Part shown: in pieces, positions 1 to 8,075 of the stretch | Layout: every line of letters starts with the position of its first letter | Position numbering within the stretch: position 1 is the first letter of the stretch | Assembly (NCBI RefSeq): GCF_008087625.1 | Contig: NZ_CP042997.1 | Location: 1,984,001-2,048,000, forward strand | Origin: Aquisphaera giovannonii | GTDB lineage: Bacteria > Planctomycetota > Planctomycetia > Isosphaerales > Isosphaeraceae | Direction: 5' to 3' | Length of the DNA: 64,000 nt | The notes under the pieces: generated by a model | What the model was told of the DNA's origin: nothing | The model's input: the letters and a program-made list of their open reading frames with translations, nothing else | Databases searched by the model: none | Position numbers and translations under genes: made by a program

Positions 1-94
1 CCGACTCCGCCAGGTCGGCGATCTCGGCCACCAGCTTGCGGATCTGGGTCTTCGTCTGCTCGAGCAGATCGGCATCCACGGTTTCTTGCGGCAT
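1..94 (-). CDS. N-terminal fragment of an unidentified protein
   Basis: Only the first 31 codons lie in the window, starting from ATG at 94 and running off the left edge. The N-terminus begins MPQETVDADLLEQTK and continues as an amphipathic helix with regularly spaced Leu and Ile. An AGGTG upstream of the ATG is an acceptable ribosome binding site. Similar starts are familiar to me from planctomycete proteins that go on into a GAF or efflux-adaptor region, but too little is present to name a family. The reading frame and start look good; the function is unknown. Confidence 0.55.
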   Translation of the reverse strand, partial: MPQETVDADLLEQTKTQIRKLVAEIADLAES

Positions 95-427
95 GGCGGC
101 ACCTGTGGTCAGGAGCGGTTCCGAAGTTGCCTCGCCTCGGCGGGCCCGGACGAGCCACGCGACGCTCGACGGCCGGCTGGGGCGTCTGCGCGCGCTACCA
201 GGCCCAACGGGACGGCAACATTCCTCAACTTCCCGCCGCCCCGCGCCGAGAATCCGCGGCATGCCCGCCCGGCCCCCGACGGCGCGAGCCCATCGGGCGC
301 AGCCTTCCCAGATACCCACGACCAGACCCGAAGTCGGCCGAAATGGGGGCCTTCTGTCGCCGCTCGAGGAGGGGCGCGAAGGGACCGCCGGCCACCGGGG
401 CATGACCGGCGGGGCGGTCGCCTCGGT
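95..427. other. intergenic region without a gene
   Basis: This 333-base gap separates the partial gene at the left edge from the end of the TadG-like gene. No coding frame here has a convincing start or protein-like composition. The only structure I see is the hairpin at 385-412, just past the end of the TadG-like gene. The promoter of the partial left-hand gene should also lie here, but I cannot pick out boxes. Confidence 0.5.
385..412 (-). terminator. hairpin after the Tad-like operon
   Basis: Nine bases at 385-393 (ccgccggcc) pair with 404-412 (gaccggcgg) around a ten-base loop, with one G-U pair. It sits about 15 bases past the stop of the TadG-like gene in the direction of transcription. 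There is no run of U, so it could be a Rho-assisted terminator or an mRNA end-protecting stem. Confidence 0.4.
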
Positions 428-2938
428 TCAGCGGATGAGCGTGATCGGCACGGGGCGGAGGTTCATGATCGTCTGGAAGGCCGTGACGAGCTTCGCCTTC
501 CGCTGATCGAGGGTGCCGATGCACCACTTGAAGCCGTTGGTCGGGTCGCTGGCGCTGGAGGGGAAGACGGTGCCGCCGACGGCGGAGATGCTCTGGAGGA
601 GGGAGACGGAGGAGGTCAGGGTGGACGACGGGGTCTCGAAGATGCCGCCGAACGCCAGGCAATGGATGGTGACCGGCTTCCCCAGCGCCCCGAAGCCGGG
701 ATAGCCCTGATTGGGCGTGAACGGGGTGATCCCGGTGCCGGTCACCGGGTTGCCGCTGTTGTCGTTGCAGATGTTCTGGATCGTCTGGAGCAGGGTCGTC
801 TGGTTGTAGCCCGCGGACGCCAGCGGCTGCCCCGGCTGGATGCGGTAATAGCTGTCGTAGTACGAGCCGGCGTAGAAGCCGTTGGACGGCGTGGAGCCCT
901 GGTTGGCCATCCCGTCGGTCTCGTAGATGATCAGCCGCTGGGCGCCGACGCGGCCGCCGCCCCCCGTGCCCGGGTAGCTGCCGTCGTCGAGCGTGCTGAG
1001 CACCGGGCTGTTGCTGAACTGGTTGTAGGCGAGCATGAAGCCGTAGCTCGAGGCCGTGTTGGAGCACCAGTCGCCGAAGGCCCGCGGCGTCTGGGAGCCG
1101 TTGGCGTCCCAGGGGCGGACGTCGGAGGCGCCGCTGTTGGGCGGGATCCAGAGCGAGTTGATCATCGGCTGCATGTTGTTCGTCAGGCTGTACTGCGCGA
1201 CGTTGAACGCCCCCGTCCCGCTGGCGCCCCCCGAGTAGAGGGGGCGGTTGAACAGGATCATCGAGACGAGGTCGTTGGGGTGGTTGTTCTGGATGTCCTG
1301 GAGCGCCTGGCCGATGCCGATCTTCATCGGGTACATGGAGATGTCGTGGGCCGTCCCGGGCAGGATGCCCGTGTCCGACATGAACTGGACCATGGTCATC
1401 GGGCCGAACCAGAGCCGGTGCCTGGGCCGCTGGGGGTTGTCGTCGTAGGCCATGTAGCGGGTGTCGCTGCCGGACGGCGGCGAGCTGATCTTGACGGTCC
1501 CGAAGGTGTAATCGGGGCCGTAGCTCATCGCCGCGTCCCCAGGCGAATGGATGCTGCCGGACGGATCCCGCCAGGAGCCGATTACGTAGTCGATGTATTC
1601 CTTCCAGAACCGCTGGTTCGCGTCGGTGATCGCCGTGTTCAGGGTCGTGTGCGTGTACGCCGAGGCCGGCACGTCGGTCGGGATCTGGTCGTAGTAGAGG
1701 ATGTTCCCGGAGCGGAGCTGGGGCGGGAACGGGTTGGGGCCGGTGTTCTTGATCCAGGCGAGGATCGCCTTGTAGTTGATCGTGTAGTTGCCCGGCGGGT
1801 CGTTCCAGGCGCCCGACGAGCTCCAGAGCTTCGTGTTGTTGGTGGTGCCGAAGAAATTCTGCCGCCAGTCGTTGGTCGGATCCGGCGGCCAGATGAAGAA
1901 CGTCTTGCCCCAGTACCGCGGCCCCTGGACGTAGCCCTTCAGCGACGCGCCCTGGATGGCCTTGTAGCCGTTGGCCTCGAAGCCCGAGTTCCTGGTCGTG
2001 CTGTTGTAGGCGTCCTTGAGCGTGGCCGCGTAGACCGACGTGGACCCGTACTTCCACAGGTAGGCGTCGCCGCCGGCCCGGTTGGTGCCGTCCAGCGCCG
2101 CGTCGCTGACCGCCGAGAAGGCCGGCGAGGCCGCGTAGCCGCGGCCGTTGAGGTAGAAGTCGTTCACCATCGCCGGCACGCCGAGCGCCGAGACCGAGAT
2201 GTTGCACTTGCCGATCACGGCGTTGCCCGTGAGGGCGTTGGAGCCGTCGGCCGCCGGGCAGAGAAGGTTGGCGTAGTTGGTGTAGTTCGAGTAGTTCTTC
2301 TCGTTGCTGTAGTGTCCGAATTTGGGGTAGACCGTCTCCGGATTGTTCGACGTCATGTAGGGGTTGTTCGGCGCCGACGTGCCGTTGCTCATGTAGCTTT
2401 CGCAGTTCCAGAGGTCGCTCTCGTTGTTCATCGACCCGGAGTAGTCCAGGACGATGGCCACGTCGCGCGGCCGGTGCGCGGCGGTCGCCGTGGCCGAGAC
2501 GCTGAATGCCGAGCGGCCGAAGATCCGGGCGAACGTGGTCGGGCACGACTTGCGGACCGAGACCTGCGTCAGGTTGTAGCTCTCGCCGGGCTGGAGGGTC
2601 ATGGACTGGGCGAAGGCCTTCTTCGTGCCGTCGTAGTGGTACGTCCCGTGCTGGACGGCGACGTCGCCGGAGGTCAGCGGCTGCCCCATGATCGAGAACC
2701 GGGCGGCCGCCGCCTGGGCGTTCGCCGTCGCCGCGTCCAGGTCCTGGGGCATGATCCCGTTGAGGGTCCTCGCCCCGGCCATGGCCGCGACGTCGGCGGC
2801 GCTCTGGCACTCGAGCCGGGCCACGGCGATCCGCCCCACGTCGATGGCCAGGGCGATGGCGCCGCAGAGGGCCACCAGGCTGACCGCCATCATCGGCGCC
2901 ACGGCCCCCCTCCGTCCTCGTGTCCCGTCGGCGAACAT
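428..2938 (-). CDS. TadG-like surface protein with a von Willebrand A domain
   Basis: This 836-residue protein starts with a short basic stretch and one transmembrane helix (about residues 13-35). An Ala-rich TadG-type segment follows (DVGRIAVARLECQSAADVAA), as in Flp pilus assembly proteins. At about 155-165 comes a von Willebrand A domain with the metal-site motif DYSGSMN (DxSxS). The middle is rich in Asn, Tyr, Ser and Gly, as expected outside the cell. In TadG-like proteins the N-terminal helix anchors the protein and the vWA domain is thought to mediate adhesion. It is the last gene of a minus-strand operon behind two TadE-like genes (33-base gap). No pilin, TadA ATPase or secretin gene is in the window, so the role in a pilus is inferred. 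Confidence 0.75.
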   Translation of the reverse strand: MFADGTRGRRGAVAPMMAVSLVALCGAIALAIDVGRIAVARLECQSAADVAAMAGARTLNGIMPQDLDAATANAQAAAARFSIMGQPLTSGDVAVQHGTYHYDGTKKAFAQSMTLQPGESYNLTQVSVRKSCPTTFARIFGRSAFSVSATATAAHRPRDVAIVLDYSGSMNNESDLWNCESYMSNGTSAPNNPYMTSNNPETVYPKFGHYSNEKNYSNYTNYANLLCPAADGSNALTGNAVIGKCNISVSALGVPAMVNDFYLNGRGYAASPAFSAVSDAALDGTNRAGGDAYLWKYGSTSVYAATLKDAYNSTTRNSGFEANGYKAIQGASLKGYVQGPRYWGKTFFIWPPDPTNDWRQNFFGTTNNTKLWSSSGAWNDPPGNYTINYKAILAWIKNTGPNPFPPQLRSGNILYYDQIPTDVPASAYTHTTLNTAITDANQRFWKEYIDYVIGSWRDPSGSIHSPGDAAMSYGPDYTFGTVKISSPPSGSDTRYMAYDDNPQRPRHRLWFGPMTMVQFMSDTGILPGTAHDISMYPMKIGIGQALQDIQNNHPNDLVSMILFNRPLYSGGASGTGAFNVAQYSLTNNMQPMINSLWIPPNSGASDVRPWDANGSQTPRAFGDWCSNTASSYGFMLAYNQFSNSPVLSTLDDGSYPGTGGGGRVGAQRLIIYETDGMANQGSTPSNGFYAGSYYDSYYRIQPGQPLASAGYNQTTLLQTIQNICNDNSGNPVTGTGITPFTPNQGYPGFGALGKPVTIHCLAFGGIFETPSSTLTSSVSLLQSISAVGGTVFPSSASDPTNGFKWCIGTLDQRKAKLVTAFQTIMNLRPVPITLIR

Positions 2939-2971
2939 GGCGATGCAGTCCCCCCCGGGAGGGCCCCCCGG

Positions 2972-3439
2972 TCAGTTGGCCTCGCTGAGCATCATCGAGA
3001 CGATCGTCATGGGCAGCGGGTTGGGCACGATCCCGAACGTCGTCGGCACGATCGGCCTGTAGGTCGCCGTGATCTTCACGGCGATGGCGCCGCCGTAGGG
3101 CGCCTGGTCCCAGCTCCCGATGTTCGCCCCCGTCGCGGGGTTGGCCTGGTAGACCGAGACCGACAGGTTGCTGATCGACTGGCCGGCCATGTACGAGACG
3201 ACGCAGGCCTGGATCTGGGCGGTCGTGACCTCCGGCGTGGACGCGGTCCCGACGACGGCGAGCCTGGCCCCCTCCCTCGCCGCGTTCTCCATCAACTGGC
3301 GGAGCATCACGATCCGCCCATACTCGAAGACGCCGAGGATCCCGAGCAGGAGCACGTTGAGGATCAGGGCGGTCTCCAGGACGGCCGCCCCCCTCCGCGG
3401 ACGCCGCGAGACGGGCCTGGTCCTCGACCTCGGAAACAT
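2972..3439 (-). CDS. TadE-like pseudopilin family protein
   Basis: A 155-residue protein with a basic N-terminus (RPRRGAAVLETALILNVLLL) leading into one hydrophobic helix. This is the TadE pattern: a Glu at the start of the helix (AAVLETALI) and then the EYGRIVMLRQLMENAAREGA segment. TadE and TadF proteins are minor pseudopilins of the Flp/Tad pilus, processed by a prepilin peptidase at the border between the basic leader and the helix. The C-terminal part is predicted to be extracellular beta structure. It lies between another TadE-like gene and the TadG-vWA gene on the same strand and is almost certainly co-transcribed with them. The start at 3439 gives the expected leader length. Confidence 0.78.
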   Translation of the reverse strand: MFPRSRTRPVSRRPRRGAAVLETALILNVLLLGILGVFEYGRIVMLRQLMENAAREGARLAVVGTASTPEVTTAQIQACVVSYMAGQSISNLSVSVYQANPATGANIGSWDQAPYGGAIAVKITATYRPIVPTTFGIVPNPLPMTIVSMMLSEAN

Positions 3440-3515
3440 GGCGATCCCCCGACGCGGGTGAAGCGAGTCGACGCGACGGACCGTCGTCGCGCGGGATGCG
3501 GGCTGTTGCGTGGCC

Positions 3516-4028
3516 CTAGCCCGTGGGCGGCTGGGGCACGGTGGTGGGGAACGGGAAGTTCTTCAGGCTGACCCAGGTCGCCTTGGCGGAGAGGGTCCCG
3601 GCGCCGGAGAGGGTCGGCAGCGCGACCCATCGGACGTCGGCGTAGGGGATGCTCACCTGGATCTCCAGCAGGTCCAGGGCGTCCGCCTGGCTCACGTCCA
3701 CCGCCTTCGCGGTCGAGGGGATGTCGGCGTCGTACACCGTGATCGTGACGGCCAGGTGCTGGGTCCGGGTGCCGGAGGTGTCCCCCAGCGCATTCTTGAC
3801 GTAGTTGAGGGCCACCTGCTGGACCTGGCTGTTCGTCATCAGGCCCGAGCCCGCCTGGCGGGCGGCCTCCCGGGCCCCCGCGTTGAGGAACTGCTGCATC
3901 TCCAGGATCCGGCCCAGCTCCCAGGTTCCGATGAGCATCGTCAGGACGAGCGGCAGGCAGACGGCCATCTCGACCGCCGCGGCCGCCCGCCGATCGCGCC
4001 CCCGGATGCCGGGCCGACGGATCCTCAT
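3516..4028 (-). CDS. TadE-like pseudopilin family protein, first gene of the operon
   Basis: A 170-residue protein with the same plan as its downstream neighbour. It has a basic leader (RGRDRRAAAAVEMAVCLPLV) with the characteristic Glu at the head of a single transmembrane helix, then the TWELGRILEMQQFLNAGARE segment typical of TadE. The remaining 110 residues are probably exposed. It is the promoter-proximal member of the three-gene group at 4028-428 and is 76 bases from the next gene. The leader and helix make membership of the TadE family quite sure. The substrate or structure the group builds is not evident. Confidence 0.78.
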   Translation of the reverse strand: MRIRRPGIRGRDRRAAAAVEMAVCLPLVLTMLIGTWELGRILEMQQFLNAGAREAARQAGSGLMTNSQVQQVALNYVKNALGDTSGTRTQHLAVTITVYDADIPSTAKAVDVSQADALDLLEIQVSIPYADVRWVALPTLSGAGTLSAKATWVSLKNFPFPTTVPQPPTG

Positions 4029-4366
4029 GCCACCTCCCGATCACGCGGGGCCCGTCCCGGGCACCCCCCGGGCGTGAGGCCCCCTGACCAACACTAAGTC
4101 ACGCGCGATCCGCGAGGGGGGCGACGTTGCGAAGAACCACGGACGCTGCCCGCGGGCAACGCGCCGGCCGAGCCGGGTCGACGGGGAGCCACGCCGCCCT
4201 GGACGCCGCCCGTCGGCCCTCGTCCCACGCCGGCGAAGGTCGCGGCGTCCTCGCATCGCGGAGGGGCACGCGCGAGGCTTGCGGAATGCCCCCGGGCCCG
4301 TCAAACTTGGCGCCAGGATCGCTCGCGACCGGACTTCGCCCCCATCCAACGGGAGACCGCATCGCC
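4029..4366. other. divergent intergenic region, probable promoters
   Basis: This 338-base gap lies between the TadE-like operon (leftward) and the small gene at 4367 (rightward), so it must hold promoters for both. Open frames cross it on both strands, but their composition (Arg, Pro and Gly runs) is that of shadow frames. I see no clear -35/-10 pair and no repeat. Confidence 0.45.
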
Positions 4367-4645
4367 ATGGAAATGCCGCAGGTCCGACCCGGCTCCGTCA
4401 GGTCCCCCGAGCCGAAACGCCGCGTCCTCGCCTACTTCGCGAACGCGGCCGAGGGCAACCTCGCCATCCAGCTCCTGACCGCCATCGGCGTCCCCAACGA
4501 TCGGCTCGGGGTCACCCCGCCGGACCGGATGGAGGGCGGCTATGGCATGATCCTTTCCATCGGCTGCACCGACGAGAAGCAGCTCGCGAAGGCGGAGGGC
4601 ACGTGCCGCAAGCTCGGCGCCAGGCTCCACCGCCAGCGGGTCTGA
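4367..4645 (+). CDS. small conserved-looking protein of unknown function
   Basis: A 92-residue protein. The frame stays open further upstream, but the ATG at 4367 is preceded by GGGAGA at a suitable distance, and the sequence becomes protein-like only from there. After about 18 residues it reads RRVLAYFANAAEGNLAIQLL, with alternating hydrophobic strands and helices that suggest a small alpha/beta fold. There is no signal peptide or membrane helix, so it is probably cytosolic. The DUF1080 gene follows 59 bases later on the same strand, so they may share a transcript. I do not recognise the family. Confidence 0.6.
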   Translation: MEMPQVRPGSVRSPEPKRRVLAYFANAAEGNLAIQLLTAIGVPNDRLGVTPPDRMEGGYGMILSIGCTDEKQLAKAEGTCRKLGARLHRQRV

Positions 4646-4704
4646 TCCCGACGGGCCGAGGCCGCGTCTCGCCCCCTGACCCGCGTCGTCGCGGAGGGAA
4701 TCCG

Positions 4705-5553
4705 ATGTACCAGGCCCGCTTCCATGCGCGATCCGCGGCCGCCCGCCTCCTCGCCTTCACCTTCGCGGCGACCTCCTCGGTCGCGGCCGCGGGGGACGAG
4801 CCGGCCGAGCCGCCCTACGCCCGCCAGCTCCCGGAGGTCCGCTCCGGCCCGCCGGCCTTCGCGTTCAACGGCAAGGACCTGGCCGGCTTCTACACCTACC
4901 TGCACGACCACCGCCATGAGGATCCCGACGGCGTCTTCCGCGTCCGCGACGGCGTCCTCGTGGTCTCGGGCCGGGAGTTCGGCGGGATTTCCACCCGGGA
5001 CGAGTACGCGAACTACCACCTGGTGGTGGAATGGCGGTGGGGCGGCAAGACCTGGCCGCCCCGCGAGGGCAACGCCCGGGATTCGGGCATCCTCCTCCAC
5101 GCCGTCGGGCCCGACGACGCGTCCGGCGGCCACTGGATGGAGTCCGTCGAGTGCCAGATCATCGAGGGGGGCACCGGCGACCTCCTCATGGTCGGAGGCC
5201 GCAGCAAGCCGAGGCTGACGTGCGAGGTCCGCACCGGCCCCGACGGCCAGCCTTACTTCGACAAGGGCTCGAAGCCCGTCACCCGCGACTCCGGCCGCTT
5301 CAACTGGTGGGGCCGAGACCCGGAGTGGAAGGATGTGCTCGGCTTCCGCGGTGCCCGGGACGTCGAGAAGCCCCTCGGCGAGTGGAACCGCCTGGAGGTC
5401 GTCTGCGACGGCTCCACGATCACCAACATCCTCAACGGCCGCGTGGTCAACGTCGGCACCAACTCGAGCCACACCCGCGGCAAGATCACCTTCCAGTCCG
5501 AGGGTGCCGAGATCCACTTTCGCAAGATCGAGATACGGCCGCTTTTGCGGTGA
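4705..5553 (+). CDS. secreted DUF1080 (3-keto-disaccharide hydrolase family) protein
   Basis: A 282-residue protein. The ATG at 4705 follows GGAGG at a good spacing. The first 28 residues form a signal peptide ending in Ala-rich sequence. The DUF1080 fold follows: the opening motif AFNGKDLAGFYTYL near residue 55, WRWGG, the central RDSGILLHAVG and WMESVECQIIEG, and the closing RGKITFQSEGAEIHFRKIEI. DUF1080 is a concanavalin-like beta-sandwich very abundant in planctomycetes, and some members hydrolyse 3-keto-glycosides. Length is normal and the gene looks intact. Its last 93 bases recur about 2.1 kb downstream as an isolated fragment, on the far side of the ATPase/DUF4276 pair. Confidence 0.85.
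   Translation: MYQARFHARSAAARLLAFTFAATSSVAAAGDEPAEPPYARQLPEVRSGPPAFAFNGKDLAGFYTYLHDHRHEDPDGVFRVRDGVLVVSGREFGGISTRDEYANYHLVVEWRWGGKTWPPREGNARDSGILLHAVGPDDASGGHWMESVECQIIEGGTGDLLMVGGRSKPRLTCEVRTGPDGQPYFDKGSKPVTRDSGRFNWWGRDPEWKDVLGFRGARDVEKPLGEWNRLEVVCDGSTITNILNGRVVNVGTNSSHTRGKITFQSEGAEIHFRKIEIRPLLR
5461..5553 (+). repeat. 3' end of the DUF1080 gene, left copy of an imperfect direct repeat
   Basis: These 93 bases, the last 30 codons plus the stop of the DUF1080 gene, match 7572-7664 at 81 of 93 positions by my hand alignment. Both copies end at the same TGA and are in the same orientation. The spacing and the genes between them suggest the boundaries of an inserted segment. Confidence 0.8.
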
Positions 5554-5663
5554 CCCGCGAGTCCAGACTCGTCTAGAATACCTGGAATACTTCAGATGCA
5601 GACGTCGCCCGGCGGTTTGAGCTGCCCCTGGCCCGTCGGGCGCGGACGTTCCGGGAGTTCGCC

Positions 5664-6821
5664 GTGACCGCGGTTGATCAGGAGAGCGAGAACGCAAGGC
5701 CGCAGCCCGCCGACCCTCCGGTCCTGCTCGACCACATCACCATCGAGGGATACCGGAGCATCCGCTCACTGGACGCGGTCGAACTGCGGCCCCGCAACGT
5801 CCTGATCGGAGCAAACGGCTCGGGCAAATCGAATTTCCTCTCGGTTTTTAGCTTCCTCAGGTCCATCAGGCAAGGGAAGCTTGCTAGCTACACCGAGAGG
5901 GCGGGCGGCGCCGAAAGGATCCTCCACTTCGGCTCGAAAGTCACCTCGAGCATGAGGTTTGCCCTCACGTTCAAGGGGGGAGTGAACGGGTACCATGCCT
6001 CGCTCTCCCCAACCTCGGAGGACCGATTTTACGTCCATGACGAATTTTGCAGCTTATGGAATAGAAAAACGCACGCATCCCCCCATACGGATCGACTACA
6101 CGGCACGGGCGGCGAAGCGGGTATCAGCGGCCAGCAAGCCCGCGTAGCCCGATGGGTTCAGGGCCACCTCGACAGCTGGCAGAAATATCACTTCCACGAC
6201 ACAGGCGATAGCTCGCCGATGCGAAAGACCGCGTCGGTGAATGACAATCGATCTCTTCGCCCCGATGCGTCGAACCTCGCGGCGTACCTTTACTTCCTGA
6301 AAACCAGCGCTCCTTCGTCGTACCAGTTGATCCGGAAGACGGTACAGAGGGCAGCCCCGTTCTTCGACGACTTCCACCTGGAACCGCTTCGCCTCAATGA
6401 TCAGACGATCCGCCTGGAGTGGATTCACAAATCGAGCGACCAGTATTTCGATGCCGCGTCTCTGTCCGACGGGACCCTCCGGTTCATCTGCCTCAGCACG
6501 CTCTTCGCCCAGCCGATGGAGCATCGACCGTCGATGATCATCGTCGATGAGCCCGAGTTGGGACTGCACCCGTCCGCGATCACGCTGCTGGCCAGCCTGA
6601 TCAAGTCGGCCTCGCGGGAGACTCAGGTCATCGTCTCGACGCAGTCCGCGCTCCTCCTCGACCACTTCGAGCCCGAGGACGTCCTGGTCGCCGACCTGGA
6701 GGACGGTGCAACGACGCTACACCGTCTCGATTCCAACGAACTGGCCGAGTGGCTCGAGGACTATAGCCTGGGCCAGCTCTGGGAGAAGAACCAGTTCGGC
6801 GGGAGGCCCGGCCGTGGCTAG
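5664..6821 (+). CDS. AAA-family (SMC/OLD-like) ATPase of a two-gene cassette
   Basis: A 385-residue ATPase of the AAA_21 / RecF-SMC-like type. It starts at GTG 5664 behind GGGAG. The first strand (ITIEGYRSIRSLD) leads to Walker A at 49-57 (GANGSGKSN). An ABC-type signature (LSDGTLRF) is near 267-274, Walker B near 291-297 (MIIVDEPE) with LGLHPSA after it, and a switch region STQSALLLDHF. This order matches ATPases that partner with nucleases in OLD, Gabija and PARIS-type systems. The DUF4276 gene overlaps its end by 8 bases, so the two are translationally coupled. Stretches such as 6025-6085 are much richer in A and T than neighbouring genes, suggesting acquisition by transfer. The exact family name is unproven. 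Confidence 0.8.
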   Translation: MTAVDQESENARPQPADPPVLLDHITIEGYRSIRSLDAVELRPRNVLIGANGSGKSNFLSVFSFLRSIRQGKLASYTERAGGAERILHFGSKVTSSMRFALTFKGGVNGYHASLSPTSEDRFYVHDEFCSLWNRKTHASPHTDRLHGTGGEAGISGQQARVARWVQGHLDSWQKYHFHDTGDSSPMRKTASVNDNRSLRPDASNLAAYLYFLKTSAPSSYQLIRKTVQRAAPFFDDFHLEPLRLNDQTIRLEWIHKSSDQYFDAASLSDGTLRFICLSTLFAQPMEHRPSMIIVDEPELGLHPSAITLLASLIKSASRETQVIVSTQSALLLDHFEPEDVLVADLEDGATTLHRLDSNELAEWLEDYSLGQLWEKNQFGGRPGRG

Positions 6822-7494
6822 GCTCTTCATCCTCGTCGAGGGGGAGACGGAAGAGACCTTCGTCAACGAGTTGCTGGCCGATCACCTTTGCGCCCGAGGG
6901 TTCCTCAACGTCTCGGCGAAGCTCATGGGCAATGCTCGCCTGAGGTCGAAGAGAGGCGGGGTCAAGTCGTGGCCCTCGGTGCGGACCGAAATCGTCAGGC
7001 ACCTTCGATCCGATCCCGAGGTCTTCGTCAGCACCATGGTCGACTATTACGGCATGCCGTCCGACGGCGACCGAGGATGGCCGGGAAGACGTCGTGCCGC
7101 ATCCCTCCCCTTCGCGGAGAGGGCCATCTCCATCGAGCGAGAGTTGATCGTCAACATCGGGGATGAGATCGGGGACGCGAGGAGGTTCATCCCCTTCGTC
7201 GTGATGCACGAGTTCGAAGCCTATCTCTTCAGCGATTGCGGCCGCATGGCCACGGCCATCGGGCAGGACAACCTCGGGGCTTCCTTCCAGGCGATCCGCG
7301 ATTCCTTCGGGACCCCGGAGGAGATCAACGACTCACCGTCCACTCATCCCTCCAGACGCATCCTGGCCATCTTCCCCGGCTACGAGAAACCTCTGTTCGG
7401 TAACCTCGCGGCGTTGGAGATTGGCCTGGAACGCATCCGCGCGGAATGTCCCCATTTCCGAGCTTGGCTGGAAAGGCTCGAAGGCTTGCTCTGA
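6814..7494 (+). CDS. DUF4276 family protein, partner of the ATPase
   Basis: A 226-residue protein starting at GTG 6814 inside the end of the ATPase gene, with GGGAGG upstream. The N-terminus FILVEGETEETFVNELL (Glu at residue 9) resembles motif 1 of TOPRIM-type domains. MVDYYGMP (Asp 77) and HEFEAYLFSD (132-141) supply further conserved acidic residues, an arrangement I associate with DUF4276. TOPRIM-like partners of AAA ATPases are often nucleases that cut DNA or tRNA, so a nuclease role is a reasonable inference, not a demonstrated one. The coupled start implies a fixed stoichiometry with the ATPase. The gene appears complete. Next downstream comes a fragment of a DUF1080 gene rather than another cassette member. 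Confidence 0.75.
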   Translation: MARLFILVEGETEETFVNELLADHLCARGFLNVSAKLMGNARLRSKRGGVKSWPSVRTEIVRHLRSDPEVFVSTMVDYYGMPSDGDRGWPGRRRAASLPFAERAISIERELIVNIGDEIGDARRFIPFVVMHEFEAYLFSDCGRMATAIGQDNLGASFQAIRDSFGTPEEINDSPSTHPSRRILAIFPGYEKPLFGNLAALEIGLERIRAECPHFRAWLERLEGLL

Positions 7495-7571
7495 ACGCCC
7501 CAAACACCATGGGGCTGTATCATGCCGATTGCGACCATGTGAATCGTGCATGTCCCGACGCCGCGTCCGCG

Positions 7572-7664
7572 AACTCGGCCCACACCCGCGGCAAGATCAC
7601 CTCCCAGTCCGAGGGCGCCGAGATCCAGTTCCGCAAGATCGAGGTTCGGCCCCTGGAGCGGTGA
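7572..7664 (+). pseudogene. isolated 3' fragment of a DUF1080 gene
   Basis: This fragment encodes the last 30 residues of a DUF1080 protein (HTRGKITSQSEGAEIQFRKI, then EVRPLER and stop). No start or upstream domain is attached. Homology to the intact gene begins abruptly at 7572, and the sequence just before it is unrelated. It aligns with 5461-5553 (81 of 93 bases identical), and most differences are silent or conservative. It is either a displaced original gene end left by an insertion or the remnant of a second, tandem DUF1080 gene. Confidence 0.8.
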
Positions 7665-7990
7665 CGGCGTGTCGAACCAGCTCGACCCGCCGGGTCGGGG
7701 AGCCGGCCGGGAGGGGTACCCTGCACGCCGAGGCCGCCGCGCCTATCCTCACCATGAAGGGGGAGTGCTGCCCCGGGGCGACGCGCAAGTCGCCACGCCA
7801 GATTGAGCCGGATCGGGCTGAAGACCGGACCCATGGCGTCGTTCTTAGACATCGCCAGCGACAGCGAGATGCGGACGCCGATCCGTTCGCCTTGTTTCCG
7901 GCCGGCTCGATTTGGTATTAGTCAAGGACCCGCGAAACGTCCCGGGAGCGAAGTCCCGCCTGACATTCACAATCCGATGCCGACCATTGA
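7665..7990. other. intergenic region upstream of the ahcY riboswitch
   Basis: These 326 bases between the DUF1080 fragment and the riboswitch show no credible gene. The frame that continues upstream from ahcY is open here but has no family-like sequence and would run through the riboswitch. The ahcY promoter should lie in its last part, perhaps around the AT-rich patch at 7908-7920, but I cannot assign boxes with confidence. Confidence 0.45.
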
Positions 7991-8075
7991 GGGGCGCTGC
8001 GACGGTACGCAATGGGCGTGCCTGCCAGGCTCGATGGGGCGGCTCCCAACCCCGTACAACGGCGCCCGTTCAACG
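7985..8075 (+). promoter_or_regulatory. S-adenosylhomocysteine (SAH) riboswitch upstream of ahcY
   Basis: The element matches the SAH riboswitch consensus. Stem P1 is formed by 7992-7997 (gggcgc) and 8062-8067 (gcgccc). The conserved GCTGCGAC follows the 5' strand at 7996-8003. Stem P2 pairs 8004-8010 with 8016-8022 (seven pairs, one G-U). The conserved core CCAGGCTCG is at 8025-8033, and AACGGCGCCC closes the structure at 8058-8067. It ends about 20 bases before the ribosome binding site of ahcY. In this class, binding of SAH turns on expression of SAH-recycling genes, so the gene context agrees with the structure. Confidence 0.88.

Noticed and set aside
86-3571. A 1161-codon open frame on the plus strand across the Tad-like operon
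   Set aside because: Its sequence is runs of Arg, Gly, Val and Asp without domains, and it is antisense to three genes with clear family motifs. High GC keeps it open.
5554-7571. A complete mobile element with its own integrase
   Set aside because: No recombinase or transposase frame and no terminal inverted repeats are present between the duplicated DUF1080 ends, so only an inserted cassette is proposed.
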